64,000 nucleotides of DNA from Dracaena cambodiana (taxonomy: Eukaryota > Streptophyta > Magnoliopsida > Asparagales > Asparagaceae). Positions 1 through 12,257 of the stretch are shown in pieces (position 1 is the first letter of the stretch; the number at the start of each line of letters is the position of its first letter). The stretch is taken from NCBI GenBank assembly GCA_036321105.1, contig JAYEPQ010000004.1, positions 18,429,859-18,493,858 of the forward strand, given 5' to 3'. The position numbers and the translations under genes are program-made. The notes beneath the pieces were generated by a model. The model was not told the origin of the DNA. It ran no database searches and saw only the letters and a program-made list of their open reading frames with translations.

Positions 1-917
1 TTGGAATAACCGTAACTACTGCCACAATCAGATGAATAAATAACATGTCTGAAACTGAAATGATTTTTTTTATACAAAGAGTTTATTACATAAAACGGCA
101 CACTGCTTTAAATATGAACACAAAAAAGTCAAAGAGAAAAGCAGTGCCATGACAAAAGGGAATATAAACAAAATATACAAAAGTTCTCCAGGGGTACTTC
201 GCTTGCCTTTTGTCACTCGATATGTCCAACGAAGTACGGGTCTTCAACTGGGGTTGGATTCCCTTCTTCACGTTCCAAATCTGGGTTCAAAACCCAGGGA
301 ATTAAACTCAGCAAGTAACACATTTGAAAAGAGAAATTGTGTACTATCATAGTACAAGAATATCAGTGTGCATGAGCATGTTTAAGTCAGTATTGTTTGT
401 GTGCATATAAATTAAACATGAAGGCAAGCATAAATAAATAAACATGACAATAACTGCTTTGTCTATTTAATTATATATTTTATTGGTCTCAGTCACTGTC
501 CAATTTAATTTTGAAACTGTATTAATGGATAAGATAACTTTATTCTCCATTGTCGTATAAGTGCTCATGCATACCCGGGACCTGGCCACAATATTCATGG
601 CGCTGAACCATGACATGCCGCTAGGCACTACAATCAATTTCAGTACTGTATACAGTAACGGACATACCACTCTGGATAAATATCAATTGGTGATCCAGTA
701 ATCACCCAGGCCGCTGCAGTAAAAAAATCCCGGCCCTAACAATACATTCAATCCTTATACAGTAAGCCTCTTATCCATCATATAGTTTCTCCCATTCCCG
801 TGTTCATAATAAATTATGCACATAAAAATTTTATTTTATATTTATTTGTTTACTTTTTCTTTTCCTTTTTTTTCTTTTTTAGTTGTTTTTCAATTTATGA
901 TAACATGCTTGCATTTC

Positions 918-1188
918 CATGACTGTACATGACATATAGTATCATAACACATGATCTGTAATATTAAAACACATGACTTGTAATATCAAAGCACATGATA
1001 TAAAACACATGACTTGTAATATCAAAACACATGACATGTAAAACACATGACTTGTAATATCAAAACACATGACATGTAAAACACTTGACTTGTAGCATGA
1101 TAAATTAACACATGATATATTAGTATACATGTTTTGTAATATCAAGGCACATGACTTGTAGCATGATAAATTGACACATGATATATTA
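918..1188. repeat. ACACATGAC-type tandem repeat inside the LTR
   Basis: A degenerate array built on aacacatgacttgtaatatc and a variant ending in acatgtaa. About seven to nine units are visible here. The equivalent spots in the two LTRs of the nested element (about 7440-7570 and 21915-22040) hold clearly fewer units, so the array has changed length between family members. No function can be read from it. Confidence 0.8.
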
Positions 1189-2322
1189 GTTCAAAATTAT
1201 ATTATAATTAATATCATTAAAATTATTTCAATAATCTGCTTTCATTCTCAGTGTCAATCAATGACCCAATTTTGGAATTAAATACATCATATAATAATAC
1301 TGCATATATACTAATTTGGACCCACTAAATTCCCACTTATTCATATTATTATTATTATTTTATTTTTCTTTTCCTTTTCTGTCCAGCCCAGGTTCAAGAC
1401 CACTATTTTTAAAATTTATTATTATTTTTTTTTCTTGGCCCAAGTCCAATCCAGCCCACTTCTTTTATTTTATATTTTTTTAATTTTTACTGGGCTGGGC
1501 CAGACCCAGTTCCCTATTTTTTTTTTCTCTTCCTTTTTTTTTCTTCTGGACTGGGATGGCCGGCCCAGTCTATTACTCAATATATATTTTTTTCTTCTGT
1601 CCCAAACTAATTTCAAGCCCACCACTCTTTTTTTTTTCTTTTCTTTTCTTTCTTTTTTTTTTCTGGGATGGGCCAGGCCCAGTTCCTTTTTTTTTCTTTT
1701 CTTTTTCTTTCTAAACTCTCGGCCCAGCAAAGCTCTCCTTCTATATATATATTTTTTTCTTTCTTTCTATTTTTGCATGGGTTGCATGCAAAAGTTGTTT
1801 TTGCATGCAACCCAATTATTTTTGCAAATATATATAAAAAAATTAAATAAATATTATGATATTTATATATATCAAAATTAACACTCTAATCTGGTTCAGT
1901 TTTCAATATCATTCAATAGATCAAAATATGAACCAAATATTTTTACAAAATAAATCATGTATACACATGTAAATTAAATACAAATTAAATATAAAAAAAA
2001 TCTACAATTAAATAAAAACAAATGAATGAAAATATAGAAGTGTTACTTGCCTCGGCTTGATCTCGAATATTCGGTTCGAATTCTCGGCTCGGTTTGATTT
2101 TCTTTCTTCTTCTTCTCTCTTTATTTATTTATTTTTTTCTTCGATGGTGCAGGCAGAGAGAGTGAGAAAGGAAGTAGAGAGTGAGGGAGAGAGTGAGGCA
2201 GAGATAAGGGAGAGGGTTGTAGGTTTTATTTTTATTTTTAATTATTTTTTTCTTCCCAATGTTCACACGGTTTTGCCACCTAGCCCCAGATGCCACTCCC
2301 CTTTTGTATGTCCATTTCATCA

Positions 2323-2368
<46 letters not shown>
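2323..2368. repeat. (ATT)n microsatellite
   Basis: About 15 uninterrupted ATT units in the LTR. The related LTRs carry TTTA/TTTAA repeats at the same place instead. Confidence 0.95.
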
Positions 2369-2770
2369 TTAATATAATTTAATAATTTCGGTTTCACCTA
2401 ACGTTCTCCAAATACTACCAAATTTATGTAGGACGTAGTGCTCGACGAGAGGAACTCTACAAAATTATCCGTTTGTTATTTCGATGTGCAGAATAAATGA
2501 ACCGAAATTTAGAAGTAATTAGAAAAATGATTTTAATATTATTAAATTAATAATTTTGGAAGTATTTTTCGGTCTCGTAAGAAATATCTCCAAAAGTCCT
2601 AAATATTACAAAACTAATAATCGTGAAGACCAAATGTTATTTGGGTTTGTGGATTTAAAGTTACGTTAACCGAAAGTTATTTCGGTGTCCAAAATTGATT
2701 TCGGTGGACTTATTCGGCACCACTTGTCTCAAGAAAGCAATATAGGTAGCTCGAATTTTGGGATATTACA

Positions 2771-3130
2771 ACTGTCACTAAATATCTATTTTTTTTTGAC
2801 GATAAGTTTTAGTTGCACAGATTTATGTTTTAGTGGAAAATTTATTGTGAGGAATATAAAAATTGTTATTAAAAGAGAGTATTTTATGACAACAAATAAA
2901 TTGTGTCAGTATGTTTTTTGTGACGAAAATTAATAATTGTCACATAATCGTAATTTAAAGTGGCAATAGATTAAAACTTATCACTAAATATCAAATTTTT
3001 TTGTCACAATAAATATTTGTTGTCACAAGATACAATTAAGATTTTTATATTTGTGATAAAAATTATGTAGTTGTCACTTATGGTTTTTTTGTGATGATAA
3101 GATTGTCACACAATTTTTTTTTGATTTTTA
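2771..3130. mobile_element. CACTA element subterminal repeat region, left part
   Basis: Dense short motifs of the form tgtcac, gtgacaa, gtgacgaaa and cactaaat in both orientations. The same motif set fills 33790-34512, which ends in a CACTA terminal repeat. Subterminal arrays of short repeats that bind the transposase are a known property of CACTA elements. The true left end is not visible because a gypsy LTR (1-2770) sits directly against it. Assignment rests on motif similarity to the right end. Confidence 0.6.
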
Positions 3131-3249
3131 ATAAATTATTGGATATCCCTAAATTTTAAAATTTTTAATTTATTTCACTTTACTAGTTGACTTATCCGTA
3201 TGATACCCGTATCTCCCAAATTTCCCCGTATCTCCCAAATTTTGAGAAC

Positions 3250-3358
3250 TTCAAAATGCGCACCACACTTTGCTTAGTGAGCACCACATCCTATAGTACA
3301 GTGATGAGAGATAGGGGAAAATGGTGCTCACTAAGGAAAAAGTGGTGCGCACTTAGAA
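3250..3358. repeat. Small foldback (inverted-repeat) element
   Basis: The left arm (about 3256-3288) reads tgcgcaccacactttgctta and continues gtgagcaccac. The right arm (about 3322-3352) is its imperfect inverse complement, containing ggtgctcactaagg and gtggtgcgca. The loop is about 30 bp. It could be a very short MITE or a hairpin in a transcript. No clean target-site duplication was seen. Confidence 0.7.
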
Positions 3359-3477
3359 TTTCCCCAAATTTTCTTGAATCTCCCAAATTAGTTTTTTCCA
3401 TATAAGAGGCGACTGTTTATCTCCCACAACACAAAACGATCTGGACACGACGCTCAGCCAATCGAAGCACTTTAACA

Positions 3478-3580
3478 CCTCCTCTCAAACTGCCGCCCCA
3501 GATCCTCCTCTCACACCGCCGCCCCAAGTCCTCCTCTCACACTGTCGCCCCAACTCCTCATCTCACACCGCCGAGACACC
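3478..3580. repeat. 26-bp tandem repeat, four units
   Basis: Four units start at 3478, 3504, 3530 and 3556 with core cctcctctcacaccgccgcc. The last unit is diverged at its end. CT-rich and GC-rich compared with its AT-rich neighbours. Confidence 0.85.
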
Positions 3581-4104
3581 AAAAACCGTTTGTCTCACAT
3601 CTGCTGTGACTCCTTCTGCCTCGTGAGACCCACCCTTGCAAGTCGTCAGGCATGATCCGCGTATCCTAGCAAGTCGCCTGCGAGATCTGTGCACCTTCGC
3701 AAGCCACAGGTGAGCCCACCCCAACTTCGGTAGCGGCCAAGTGACATAAGCTGCCGAGACCAGCCCGAACTCCAGTCGTCTCTCCCTGATCCCCTTGCTC
3801 GTTGAATTGCCCTCATAGTAAACTTGCATCAATGTCATGCGCTTCTTTTTTTGTTGCAATTGGTGCTCATGCTCTTCTCTGTATATGGATTGTTTCGTCA
3901 TGCTTAATTTTGATGCAAAAGATAAGTACATTATTAAATCTAGGTTTGTAGGTGATGCAGATTTGAATATAACATCCTCTTTACAAATTAATTATTTATC
4001 TAGGTTTGTATCTTAATTATCCAATATTTAAAAAGTTTCATAGAAGTACTGATTCTCAAAATAGTGTCCATAAACAGAGAAATAATATCTTAAAAGATGA
4101 TCTG

Positions 4105-4788
4105 TGTACGCTCGAAAATTGTATATTTTTTCATTGGAAATTTACTTTAAAATTATATCAATAAAAAGAAAATTACAAAAGAATATTGAGATACAAGAAT
4201 GGGAAACGATTGATTTCAATTCCCCTTTTAATTTTTGTGGGTTTTGACAGCGGTGGAGTCTTATTTCTGCACTCCGTTGACGATCCGAGCATCGCGTCGT
4301 TTGATTTCTTTGGTACAAAATTTTGGCCGGAGGAGAAGGAGAGAGAACTCTACTCTCGGGATTTTTCCGTCTCCCTATTTCTCTTTATTTGGGACTCTCC
4401 TCTATGAGAATTTCTCCGCTCTAGAAACTCTATCCCCCCTTTTTCTGAGAATTTATCTCTTTTTAATACCGTGAGAGTTGTCCACATCGTGGGCAAAATT
4501 TTCGTAAAATTGAATTACCCATGATCAGAAAACACCCCACAAATAGCACCACGTACCATCCGCGGTACCCCGTGGGTGCAACCCCGTGGTTGCAACCCGC
4601 GGGTGTCACCCCGCGGGTGCTACTCGTGGGTGCAAATCCGCGAGTGTCACCCGCGGGTGGCACCCCGCGTGTGCACCCCGCCGGTGACAACCTGCACCAT
4701 GGTTGCACCTCGCGGGTGGCACTCCCTTCTTTTCTCTCTTTTTTTTTCTTTTCTTTCTTTTTTCTTTCTTCTTTTTATTGTGTCTACA
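4105..4788 (-). repeat. Element A 3' LTR
   Basis: 684 bp. On the minus strand it starts TGTAGACACAATAAAAAG and ends in CGAGCGTACA. It pairs with 31629-32353 (725 bp) and is related to the LTRs of the copy at 38930-42938. It includes a GC-rich repeat block at about 4560-4725. Confidence 0.87.
4558..4728. repeat. GC-rich CCGCGGGTG(CAACC) minisatellite in the LTR
   Basis: Reiterated cccgcgggtg, cgtgggtgcaac and cgcgggtgtcac words with a roughly 20-bp period, in strong contrast to the AT-rich surroundings. Equivalent blocks occur in all four LTRs of this family seen here (also 32090-32285, 39340-39545 and 42640-42865). The three-phase ORFs across it are repeat artefacts. Confidence 0.85.
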
Positions 4789-6379
4789 TAACCCCCTCCA
4801 AAGTTTTCAAAACTTCGTTATTAATTTGTAACGAATTTCGAAATATTTTGGACCTTTTTTTTTAATTTTGGCTCTTAGTTTTCATTGTGTGGTGCGATTT
4901 TTATGGTATACTATAAACCATCTTCTGAAATCACTATCTTTCGCCATTTTTGTTGTTAAAGGTGTACTGTTGAACATCTCCGATGTATCAGGGATTGCAT
5001 CTAATGAATCTTTCTTGATACTGGCTATTGTATTTGAGTGGCCTAGACAGATTTCAGTTGTAGCTTTGCACCAGAAAATTTGTTGCCTGCAGTCAGAAAT
5101 ATTTTTGATATTTGTTCAGAGGCTAAGAGCATGACAAACAACCTGTGATGAATTTTATAGATAGAGGTAATTATCAATGTGTCTTATTGAAGATGAGTAA
5201 AGGTATAATATTAACGTGCTCTATAGATGACAAGCAGAGGTATGATATTAATGTGTTCATTAGGATGATAAGCAGAGCTATGATGTTAACATGCTCATAG
5301 ATGACAAGCATAGGTATGATATTAATGTGCTTATTGGATCCTAACTGTTCAATGACATCTAGTATGACATATTAGGAAAAGATAGAGATATCATTAAATA
5401 TGTCCTATGGTTCATTCTATTCTAAGGTTTAGGACATTATGATAGTAACGAACCGATTAAATAGAGGTAGGATTTAACTTGATTAATCTACCCATTCAGT
5501 GACATCAACTATAACGAGATTTGAGTGAGGATAGAGGTACCATTAAATATGCCTCAAAGCTCGACCTATTCAGAGGATCTGGTCATGATAGAAATGAGCT
5601 AACTAAATAGTGGTGACAATTAACGTGTTTAGTCTAGAAATTTGACTATCAGAGTTAACTGTTAATTTGATTGGGAGATAATTTTCGTCAGAGTTAACTT
5701 TTAACTTGACGATGCAAAAAAAGTAATGTTGGATTTGATGAAGTGTGATTTTGTCTTTTCTGTCAGAGGTGAAAACTTAACGTGACAGGAGGTTGAATTG
5801 AATTTAATCTCATGGAGAAAATTGATTTGTTTATATTCTGGTGTCAGAGGTATGATTTTAATATAATAATTTTTTTTAGGGTCACTGGATCCACTAGGAT
5901 AAGAGTGGCGAGAAAAGTTTTGCTGATAGAGGTGAAATCTTAACATGATAGGAGATTTGATTGGAATTGATCCCATACAGAAAATTGATTCAATTTTGTA
6001 TTCTGATGTCAGATGTATGATTTTAACGTGACAAATTTCTTGAAGGTCACTGAATCTGCTGGGAGAAAAGTGAGGAGAGAAGTTTTGCTGTCAGAAGTGA
6101 AATCTTAATGTGACAGGGGATCAATCTCATTAGAGTTTTTAGCAAACCCCCAACTATCAATGGATTTGATTTGTCTTTACTAACTACCGTTTGAGTTGGG
6201 CTAGCCATGTTATTCCTCTCAGTATGGTAAGTTGTCGATAATTTCGTTTGGGTTTAAACACCAACCTTTTCCTCTTCACTTTACTTTAGCAGTTTTGGAC
6301 AGTGATATATCCTTATATTCAGATAAGGATAATATTGTGACAGATTTGTCATGAGTTTTTTTAGCAAACCCTTATCTAT
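4789..6379 (-). other. Element A 3' untranslated internal region
   Basis: Begins with the polypurine tract (taaccccctccaaag on the plus strand, next to the LTR). Then come degenerate repeats of gcagaggtatgatattaacgtg and gtcagaggtgaaatcttaacg words through to about 6130, and the tagcaaacccc...gggctagccatgttattcc block. The same order recurs in the copy at 38930-42938 and continues after the nested element at 23770. No ORF is supportable. Confidence 0.7.
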
Positions 6380-9220
6380 TGTAACGCCCCCGTTTTTCAG
6401 CTGCTTTCCAAAACGGAAGACGTTACTTATTACTTGTACTAGACAACTAAATAGTCACAGGATCTTGGAATAAGCGTAACTACTGCCACAATCAGATAAA
6501 TAAATAACATGTCTGAAACTGAAATGATTTCATTTATACAAAGAGTTCATTATATAAAATGACACACTGTTTTAAATATGAACACAAAAGAATAAAAAGA
6601 GAAAGCAGTGCCCAGACAAAAGAAAATATAAACAAAATATACAAACACTCTCCAGATAGTACTTCGCTTGCCTATTGTCACTCGATCTGGCCAACAAAGT
6701 ACGGGTCTTCAACTGGGGCTGAATCCCCTTCTTCACGTTCCAAATCTGGGTTCAAAACCCAAGGAATTAAATCCAACAAGTAACACATTTAAAAAGAGAA
6801 ATTGTGTACTATCATAGTACAGGAATATTAGTGTGCATGAGCATGTTTATGTCAGTGTTGTTTGTGTACATATAAATTAACATGAAGGCAACATATAAAT
6901 TAACATGAAAACAACATATAAATTAACATAAAGGCAAGCATAAATAAATGCATAAATAAATAAATATGATAATAACTACTCTATCTATTTAATCATATAA
7001 TCTATTGGTCTCAGTTATCGTCCAATTTAATTTTAAAAACTGTATTAATGGATAAGATAGCGCTATTCTCCATTGTCGTATAAGTGCCCGTGCATACCCG
7101 GGACCTGGCCACAATATTCATGGCGCTGAACCATGATATGCCGCTAGGCACTACAATCAAGTTCCGTACTGTGTTACAGTAATAGACATACCACTCTAGG
7201 TAAATATCAATTGGTGATCCAGTAATCACCCAGGCCGCTGCACTAAAAGAATCCCGGCCCTAACAATACAATCAATTCTTATACGGCAAGGCTTTTATCT
7301 ATCATATAGTTTCTCCCGTCCCCGTGTTCATAATGAATTATGCATATGAAAAAAATTATTTTACATTTATTTGTTTACTTTTTTTTTCTTTTCTTTCTTT
7401 AATTGTTTTTCAATTCATGATAACATGCTTGTATTTCCATAACTGTACATGACATGTAGTATCATAACACATGATCTGCAATATTAAAACACATGACTTG
7501 TAATATCAAAGCACATGAAATGTAGTATTAAAGCACAGAACTTGTAGCATGATAAATTAACACATGATATATTAATGCACAATTGGTTCAATTCTTAATA
7601 CCAATCAATAACCAATTTGGAAATCAAGTGAATCATGTAATAATAATTTCTACCTATCAATTATTTCCAATTAATCCAAACTAAGCCCAAGTCCAATCCC
7701 ACTAAATTCCCACTTGTTTTTATTTTATATATATATATATTTTTCTTTACTGTCAGGCCCAAACCCACTGTTATTATTATTTTTATGTTTTTTTTTCTTT
7801 CCTGGCCCAAGCCTATTTCCTCCTTCAATTTTATTTTTATTTTTTTTTCTTTTACAAGACTGGGCCGGGCCCACTGTTATTAGTATTTTTTTCTTCCTAG
7901 CCCAAGTCCATCAAGTCCAGTTTATTTTTTTTCTGCAGCCCAGGCCCATGATCTCTCCCTCTCTCTCTCTCTCTCTCTCTTTCTTATTTTCTTTGGGCCG
8001 GACTAGGCCCAGTTCACCATTTCTTTTTTTTTTTTTCATTTTGGGCTGGGCCAGACCCATAATCTCTCTCTCTCTATATTTTTTTTTCTTTATTTTCTTT
8101 TTTCTCTTTTCCTATCTCTTCGACCCAGATCTCTTTCTCTCTATTTTTTTTTCTTTTCCTATTTTTGCATGGGTTCAAATATTTGCATGGGTACAAATAA
8201 GATTTCTTATACGTAAATTTTTTTTCTTTTAAATAAAAAAAAATAATAAGCAAATATCATAATATTTCTATATATCAATTTTCACCCACTAATCTGGTTC
8301 AGTTCTCAATATCAGTTAATGGTGCAAAATATGAACTAAGTATTTTTACAAGACACAAATTTAAATTAAATAAAGAAACAAACCAAAACATTTTACGTAC
8401 ACAAATTTAAATTAAATAAGGAAACGAACGAAAATAGATATAAATAAAATAACGAAATAAATGAAAATAGCAGTATTACTTGCCTTGGTTTGATCTCGAA
8501 TATTCAGTTTGAATCCTCGGTTCGGTTTGATTTTTTCTTTTCTTCTTTTTCTCTTTTTTTTTTTTGCTGTTGATTTTGGCTGAGAGGAGAAGAGAGGGTG
8601 AGAGTGCTGCTGGGTTCTGTTGGGTTTGGCCGAGAGGAGAAGAGAGGATGAGAAAGTTTAATTTTCTTCTTTCTCTCTCTTATATATGCATTTTCTTTCT
8701 CACCTCCTGGTGACACCTCCCTCATCAAACATTCCCCCATGTGACACCTCCTAAAATTTTATGCCACCCGTTCTCAATCACGACAACACAGCACACTCCT
8801 CCTTTATTTTATTTTAACTTATTTATTTATTTATTTAATAATTTAATAATTTTGGTTTCGTGTAACATTCTTCAAATACTACCAAATTTATGTAGGACGT
8901 AGTGCTCAACGAGGGAAACACTGCAAAATTATCCTTTTGTTATTTCGATGTCCAGAATAAATGAACCGAAATTTCGAAATAATTAGAAGGATAATTTTAA
9001 TTTTATTAAATTAGCAATTTTGGGAGTATTTTTCTGCCTCGTAAGAAAAATCTCCAAAAATTCTAAATAATCGCGAAGACCGAATGTCATTTGGGTTTGT
9101 GGATTTAAAGTTATGTTAACCGAAAGTTATTTCGGTGTCCAAAATTGATTTCGGTGGACTTATTCAGCACGACTGGTCTCAAGAGAGCAATACAGATAGA
9201 TCGAATTTTGGGGTATTATA
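6380..9220 (-). repeat. Element B 3' LTR
   Basis: Plus-strand left end tgtaacgcccccgtttttcag, right end gggtattata. The minus-strand 5' terminal TG has mutated to TA. It contains T-rich tracts with GGCCCA motifs (7740-8140), a (CT)n run near 7960 and ACACATGAC repeats at 7440-7570. It lacks the 61-bp duplication present in the 5' LTR. Confidence 0.9.
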
Positions 9221-9245
9221 TCCTACCCACCTAACAAAAGAATTT
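9221..9245 (-). promoter_or_regulatory. Element B polypurine tract
   Basis: Minus strand reads TTTTGTTAGGTGGGTAGGA directly before the 3' LTR start. A purine/G-rich run at this position primes plus-strand DNA synthesis in LTR retrotransposons. Confidence 0.7.
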
Positions 9246-9333
9246 CATCCTCGAAATTCCAAATTAAACGACGTGCTTGTATTCACGGGTATCTACTGAT
9301 AAAAAAAAAAATAATTTCAATTGACATACCTAA

Positions 9334-11432
9334 TCATGAGAAAAGATATGGGTACTTTGCCATGATGTCTCTTTCAAACTCCCAAATTGAATCTCTTGGC
9401 GATTGTGTGTCCCAGAAAATAAGAACCAATGGTATTACTTTATTCTTAAGGACCTTCTCCCGTCGGCCAATAATTGCTACGGGATGCTTCTTATACTTTA
9501 GATCTGATTTCAAATTTACCTCGGACAGATCCACTAGTTTGTGCTCTTCACCTAAATATTTCCTCAGTTGTGATACATGGAACACATCATGAACAGTTTC
9601 CATCTCTAGTGGTAATGATAATCGGTAGGCAAGACTTCCAATCCTCTCCACAATCTCAAATGGCCCGATGTATCTTGGACTGAGTTTTCCTTTCTTGCCA
9701 AATCTAATCACACCCTTCATCGGGGATATCTTAATAAATATTTTATCTCCTACTTCAAACTCCAGTGGTTTTCTACGTTGATCTGCCCATTTCTTTTGTC
9801 TGTCTTGTGCCGCCCTCATGTGTTCTCTGATAAGCTTCACCTGCTCTGTTGCTTGAGTAATCAACTCTGATCCCAAAATATTTCGTTCTCCAACCTCATC
9901 CCAACATAATGGAGATCTGCATTTTCGCCTATACAAGGTTTCAAATGGTGCCATTTTGATACTTTCCTGATAACTATTATTATAAGAAAATTCCACCATA
10001 TACAAATAGTCTTCCCAAGATCCACCAAAATCCAACACGCATTGCCTAAGCATATCTTCAAGTACTTGGATAGTCCGTTCTGATTGACCATCTATTTGTG
10101 GATGGTAAGCTGAAGATAAATCCAAATGTGTTCCCAGACTATCCATTAATTTCTCCCAATAGTGTGATATGAACCTTGAATCTCGATCTGACACAACCCT
10201 GGCTGGAACTCCATGCAATCTCACTATTTCTTATATAAATCTTCTGGCTAGTATTTCTGTTGACTGACCGACTCTAAATGGAATGAAATGAGCCGATTTA
10301 GTCAGTCGGTCCACAATTACCCAAATTGCATTATTGCCCTTGGTGCCCCTAGGTAAACCTGTAACAAAGTCCATCGATATTTGTTCCCACTTCCACTCCG
10401 GTATTGCTAATGGTTGGAGCAATCCAGCTGTCCTTTGATACTCAGCCTTCACTTGCTGGCAAGTAGAACATCTAGATACATATCTAGCAATCTCTTTCTT
10501 CATGCCTGAACACCAGAAATACTTTTTCATATTCTTGTACATCTTATTGCTCCCAGGATGAATAGAATATGTTGATCTATGAGCTTCCTGTAAAATTCTA
10601 TCTCTTATTTTTCCCTTTGGCACCCATAATCTTTCCTTGATCTAATAGCTCCATCTGAGTATATTTTTATTTCTGGTCTCTTACCTCCTTCCATTTTGTT
10701 CTTTAGATTCTGAAAATCTTCACCTCCAACTTGAGTTTGCTTAATTTGCTCTATCAATGGTGACTGTAATTATATCTCCATAAATTATGCTGTCACTCCT
10801 GGTAAAATTACCTACAATTTCATTCTTTGCATTTCCATTAAAAGTTCCTTTTGCTGTGTTAATCTCTCTACTGCAGGTTTCCTACTCAGTGCATCTGGCA
10901 CAATATTAATCCTCCCTGGATGATATTTAATCTCCAAATCATAATCTGCTACTAACTCCAACCATCGTCTCTGCCGCATATTCACTTCCTTTTGAGTGAA
11001 AATATACTTCAAACTTTTATGATCAGTTTATATCTCTACCTTCTGTCCCAGCAAGTAATGTCTCTAAATTTTCAAAGTATGAATCACCGCTGCTAACTCC
11101 AAGTCATGAGTTGGATAATTTATCTCATGGGGTTTCAGCTGTCTTGATGCAAACTCAATTATTTTTCCATTGTGTGTCAATACACATCCCAATCCCTGTT
11201 TTGAAGCATCACTATAGACCTTCATTTCCCTAGAATTATCTGGAATTGCCAACACTGGTGTTGTTGTCAGTCTTCGTTTTAATTCTCCAAATACCTTATT
11301 ACATTCCTCCGTCCAGACATATTCCACTCCTTTCTTAGTCATTTTAGTTAGAGGAGATGCAATTTTTGAAAAGTCTTGTACAAATCGCCTATAATATCCA
11401 GCCAACCCCAGAAAACTTTGAATCAGCCTATA
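9334..11432 (-). pseudogene. Element B pol remnant: RT end, RNase H, integrase, chromodomain-like end
   Basis: In minus-strand order: the end of reverse transcriptase (FLGLAGYYRRFVQDFS, about 11430-11360); RNase H with VYSDASKQGLG (about 11220) and the ALSRKP tail; an integrase zinc-binding segment with HRSTYSIHPG and CSTCQQ (about 10570-10430); the catalytic core with MDFVTGLP, VSDRDSRF and GQSERTIQVLED (D, D, E retained); the GPFEIVERIG region; then a chromodomain-like tail rich in W and E (about 9460-9340). Stops interrupt it at about 11062, 10628 and 10229 and elsewhere. The RT core with its YxDD site is absent: sequence homologous to pol stops at 11432, next to element C. A dead copy. 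The C-terminal chromodomain places it among chromoviruses, and Tekay/Del is the closest fit by eye. Confidence 0.9.
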
Positions 11433-11449
11433 ATAAGTTCACTAGTATG

Positions 11450-12257
11450 GCATTTTCTTTTTAAGAATATTTCACCTTTCATGCGAATATTCACGCTTGC
11501 TTAGACGCAACGTACCCGATTACTCGGTTCATACTCTTTTCTTTTTCTTTTTTTAGAATATTTCACCTTTCATGCGAATATTTACGCTTACTTAGGCGCA
11601 AAGTACCCGATTACTCAGATCATACTCTTTTCTTTTCACTCTTGAGGCTATTGACTTAATACCAAGCGCACCCCATTATTTTATTCTTCACTTTTTTTTT
11701 GTTTAGAGAGAGAATACTTACTCAATCGTTATAATTTTTGTTCTTAACCTAATAAACTATTGTGAAGTGAAAAATAGATATATACTTGCCTCAAAACTAC
11801 TGTTAGCGATATTTAGTTTTCGGATTTTAATCTTTTTCATAAAATTCAAAGTGTATCATCCAATCACTCTCCTATCCAATTTCAAATCTAAATTTGTTCC
11901 TTTATTTGTAATTAGGTTGATCTATTGATAAAATACATAAATTTGTTGTTAAATTTATTTTTTTTCAGTTTTTTTTAAAAATTTTTTCAGTTAATTACCC
12001 CAAAAACTACCCAAAATATAAAATAAAGAAACCTAAAAATCTAAAAAAAAATAAAATCCTAAAAAATAAAAAACTCCTAATCCACTCCCCTACACCTAAA
12101 CTTATGTATGCCCTCATACACAAACCAAGGATGGTAAAATAAATAAGAAAACTATTATACAAATATTATACACTTATTAGAAAATTCAAACGGTTACGAC
12201 CTCTTCATCGCTTTCCATTCTCATAATGTGTCCTCTTATGTTTTGATATGGATGAAC
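11450..12257 (-). other. Element C second internal region, 3' part (truncated)
   Basis: Matches about 15735-16600 base for base apart from small changes, including the aatatttcacctttcatgcg repeat (two units, around 11466 and 11563). No ORF is supportable. It stops near 11450, with about 18 bp of unassigned sequence before the pol remnant of element B. Confidence 0.75.

Larger units (their letters stand above)
1..2770 (-). mobile_element. LTR of a Tekay/Del-like Ty3/gypsy element (cut by window start)
   Basis: Aligns by eye along its whole length with the two LTRs of the element at 6380-23769. By comparison with those copies about 85 bases are missing at the window start. Read on the minus strand it begins TGTAATATCCCAAAATTCG at 2770, the usual opening of chromovirus LTRs of this kind, so any attached element body would lie left of the window. 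It could equally be a solo LTR. It holds T-rich tracts with many GGCCCA/TGGGCC motifs (1430-1740), an ACACATGAC repeat array and a long (ATT)n tract. The right flank is CACTA subterminal sequence, so it inserted into that element. The ORFs in it are low-complexity artefacts. Confidence 0.88.
3131..4099. other. CACTA internal sequence without a recognisable gene
   Basis: No coding region can be supported. It contains a foldback (about 3250-3358) and a 26-bp tandem repeat (3478-3580), listed separately. From position it should be the 5' part of the CACTA element, interrupted at 4104 by element A. The minus-strand ORF at 3563-3931 runs across C-rich sequence and shows no recognisable domain, so I do not call it. 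Confidence 0.4.

Noticed and set aside
1435..1881. 148-aa Phe-rich ORF, and similar ones at 7714-8232 and 22186-22530
   Set aside because: Produced by T-rich low-complexity LTR sequence; antisense to the element.
3563..3931. 122-aa minus-strand ORF
   Set aside because: Crosses the 26-bp repeat, with no recognisable domain or homologous copy.
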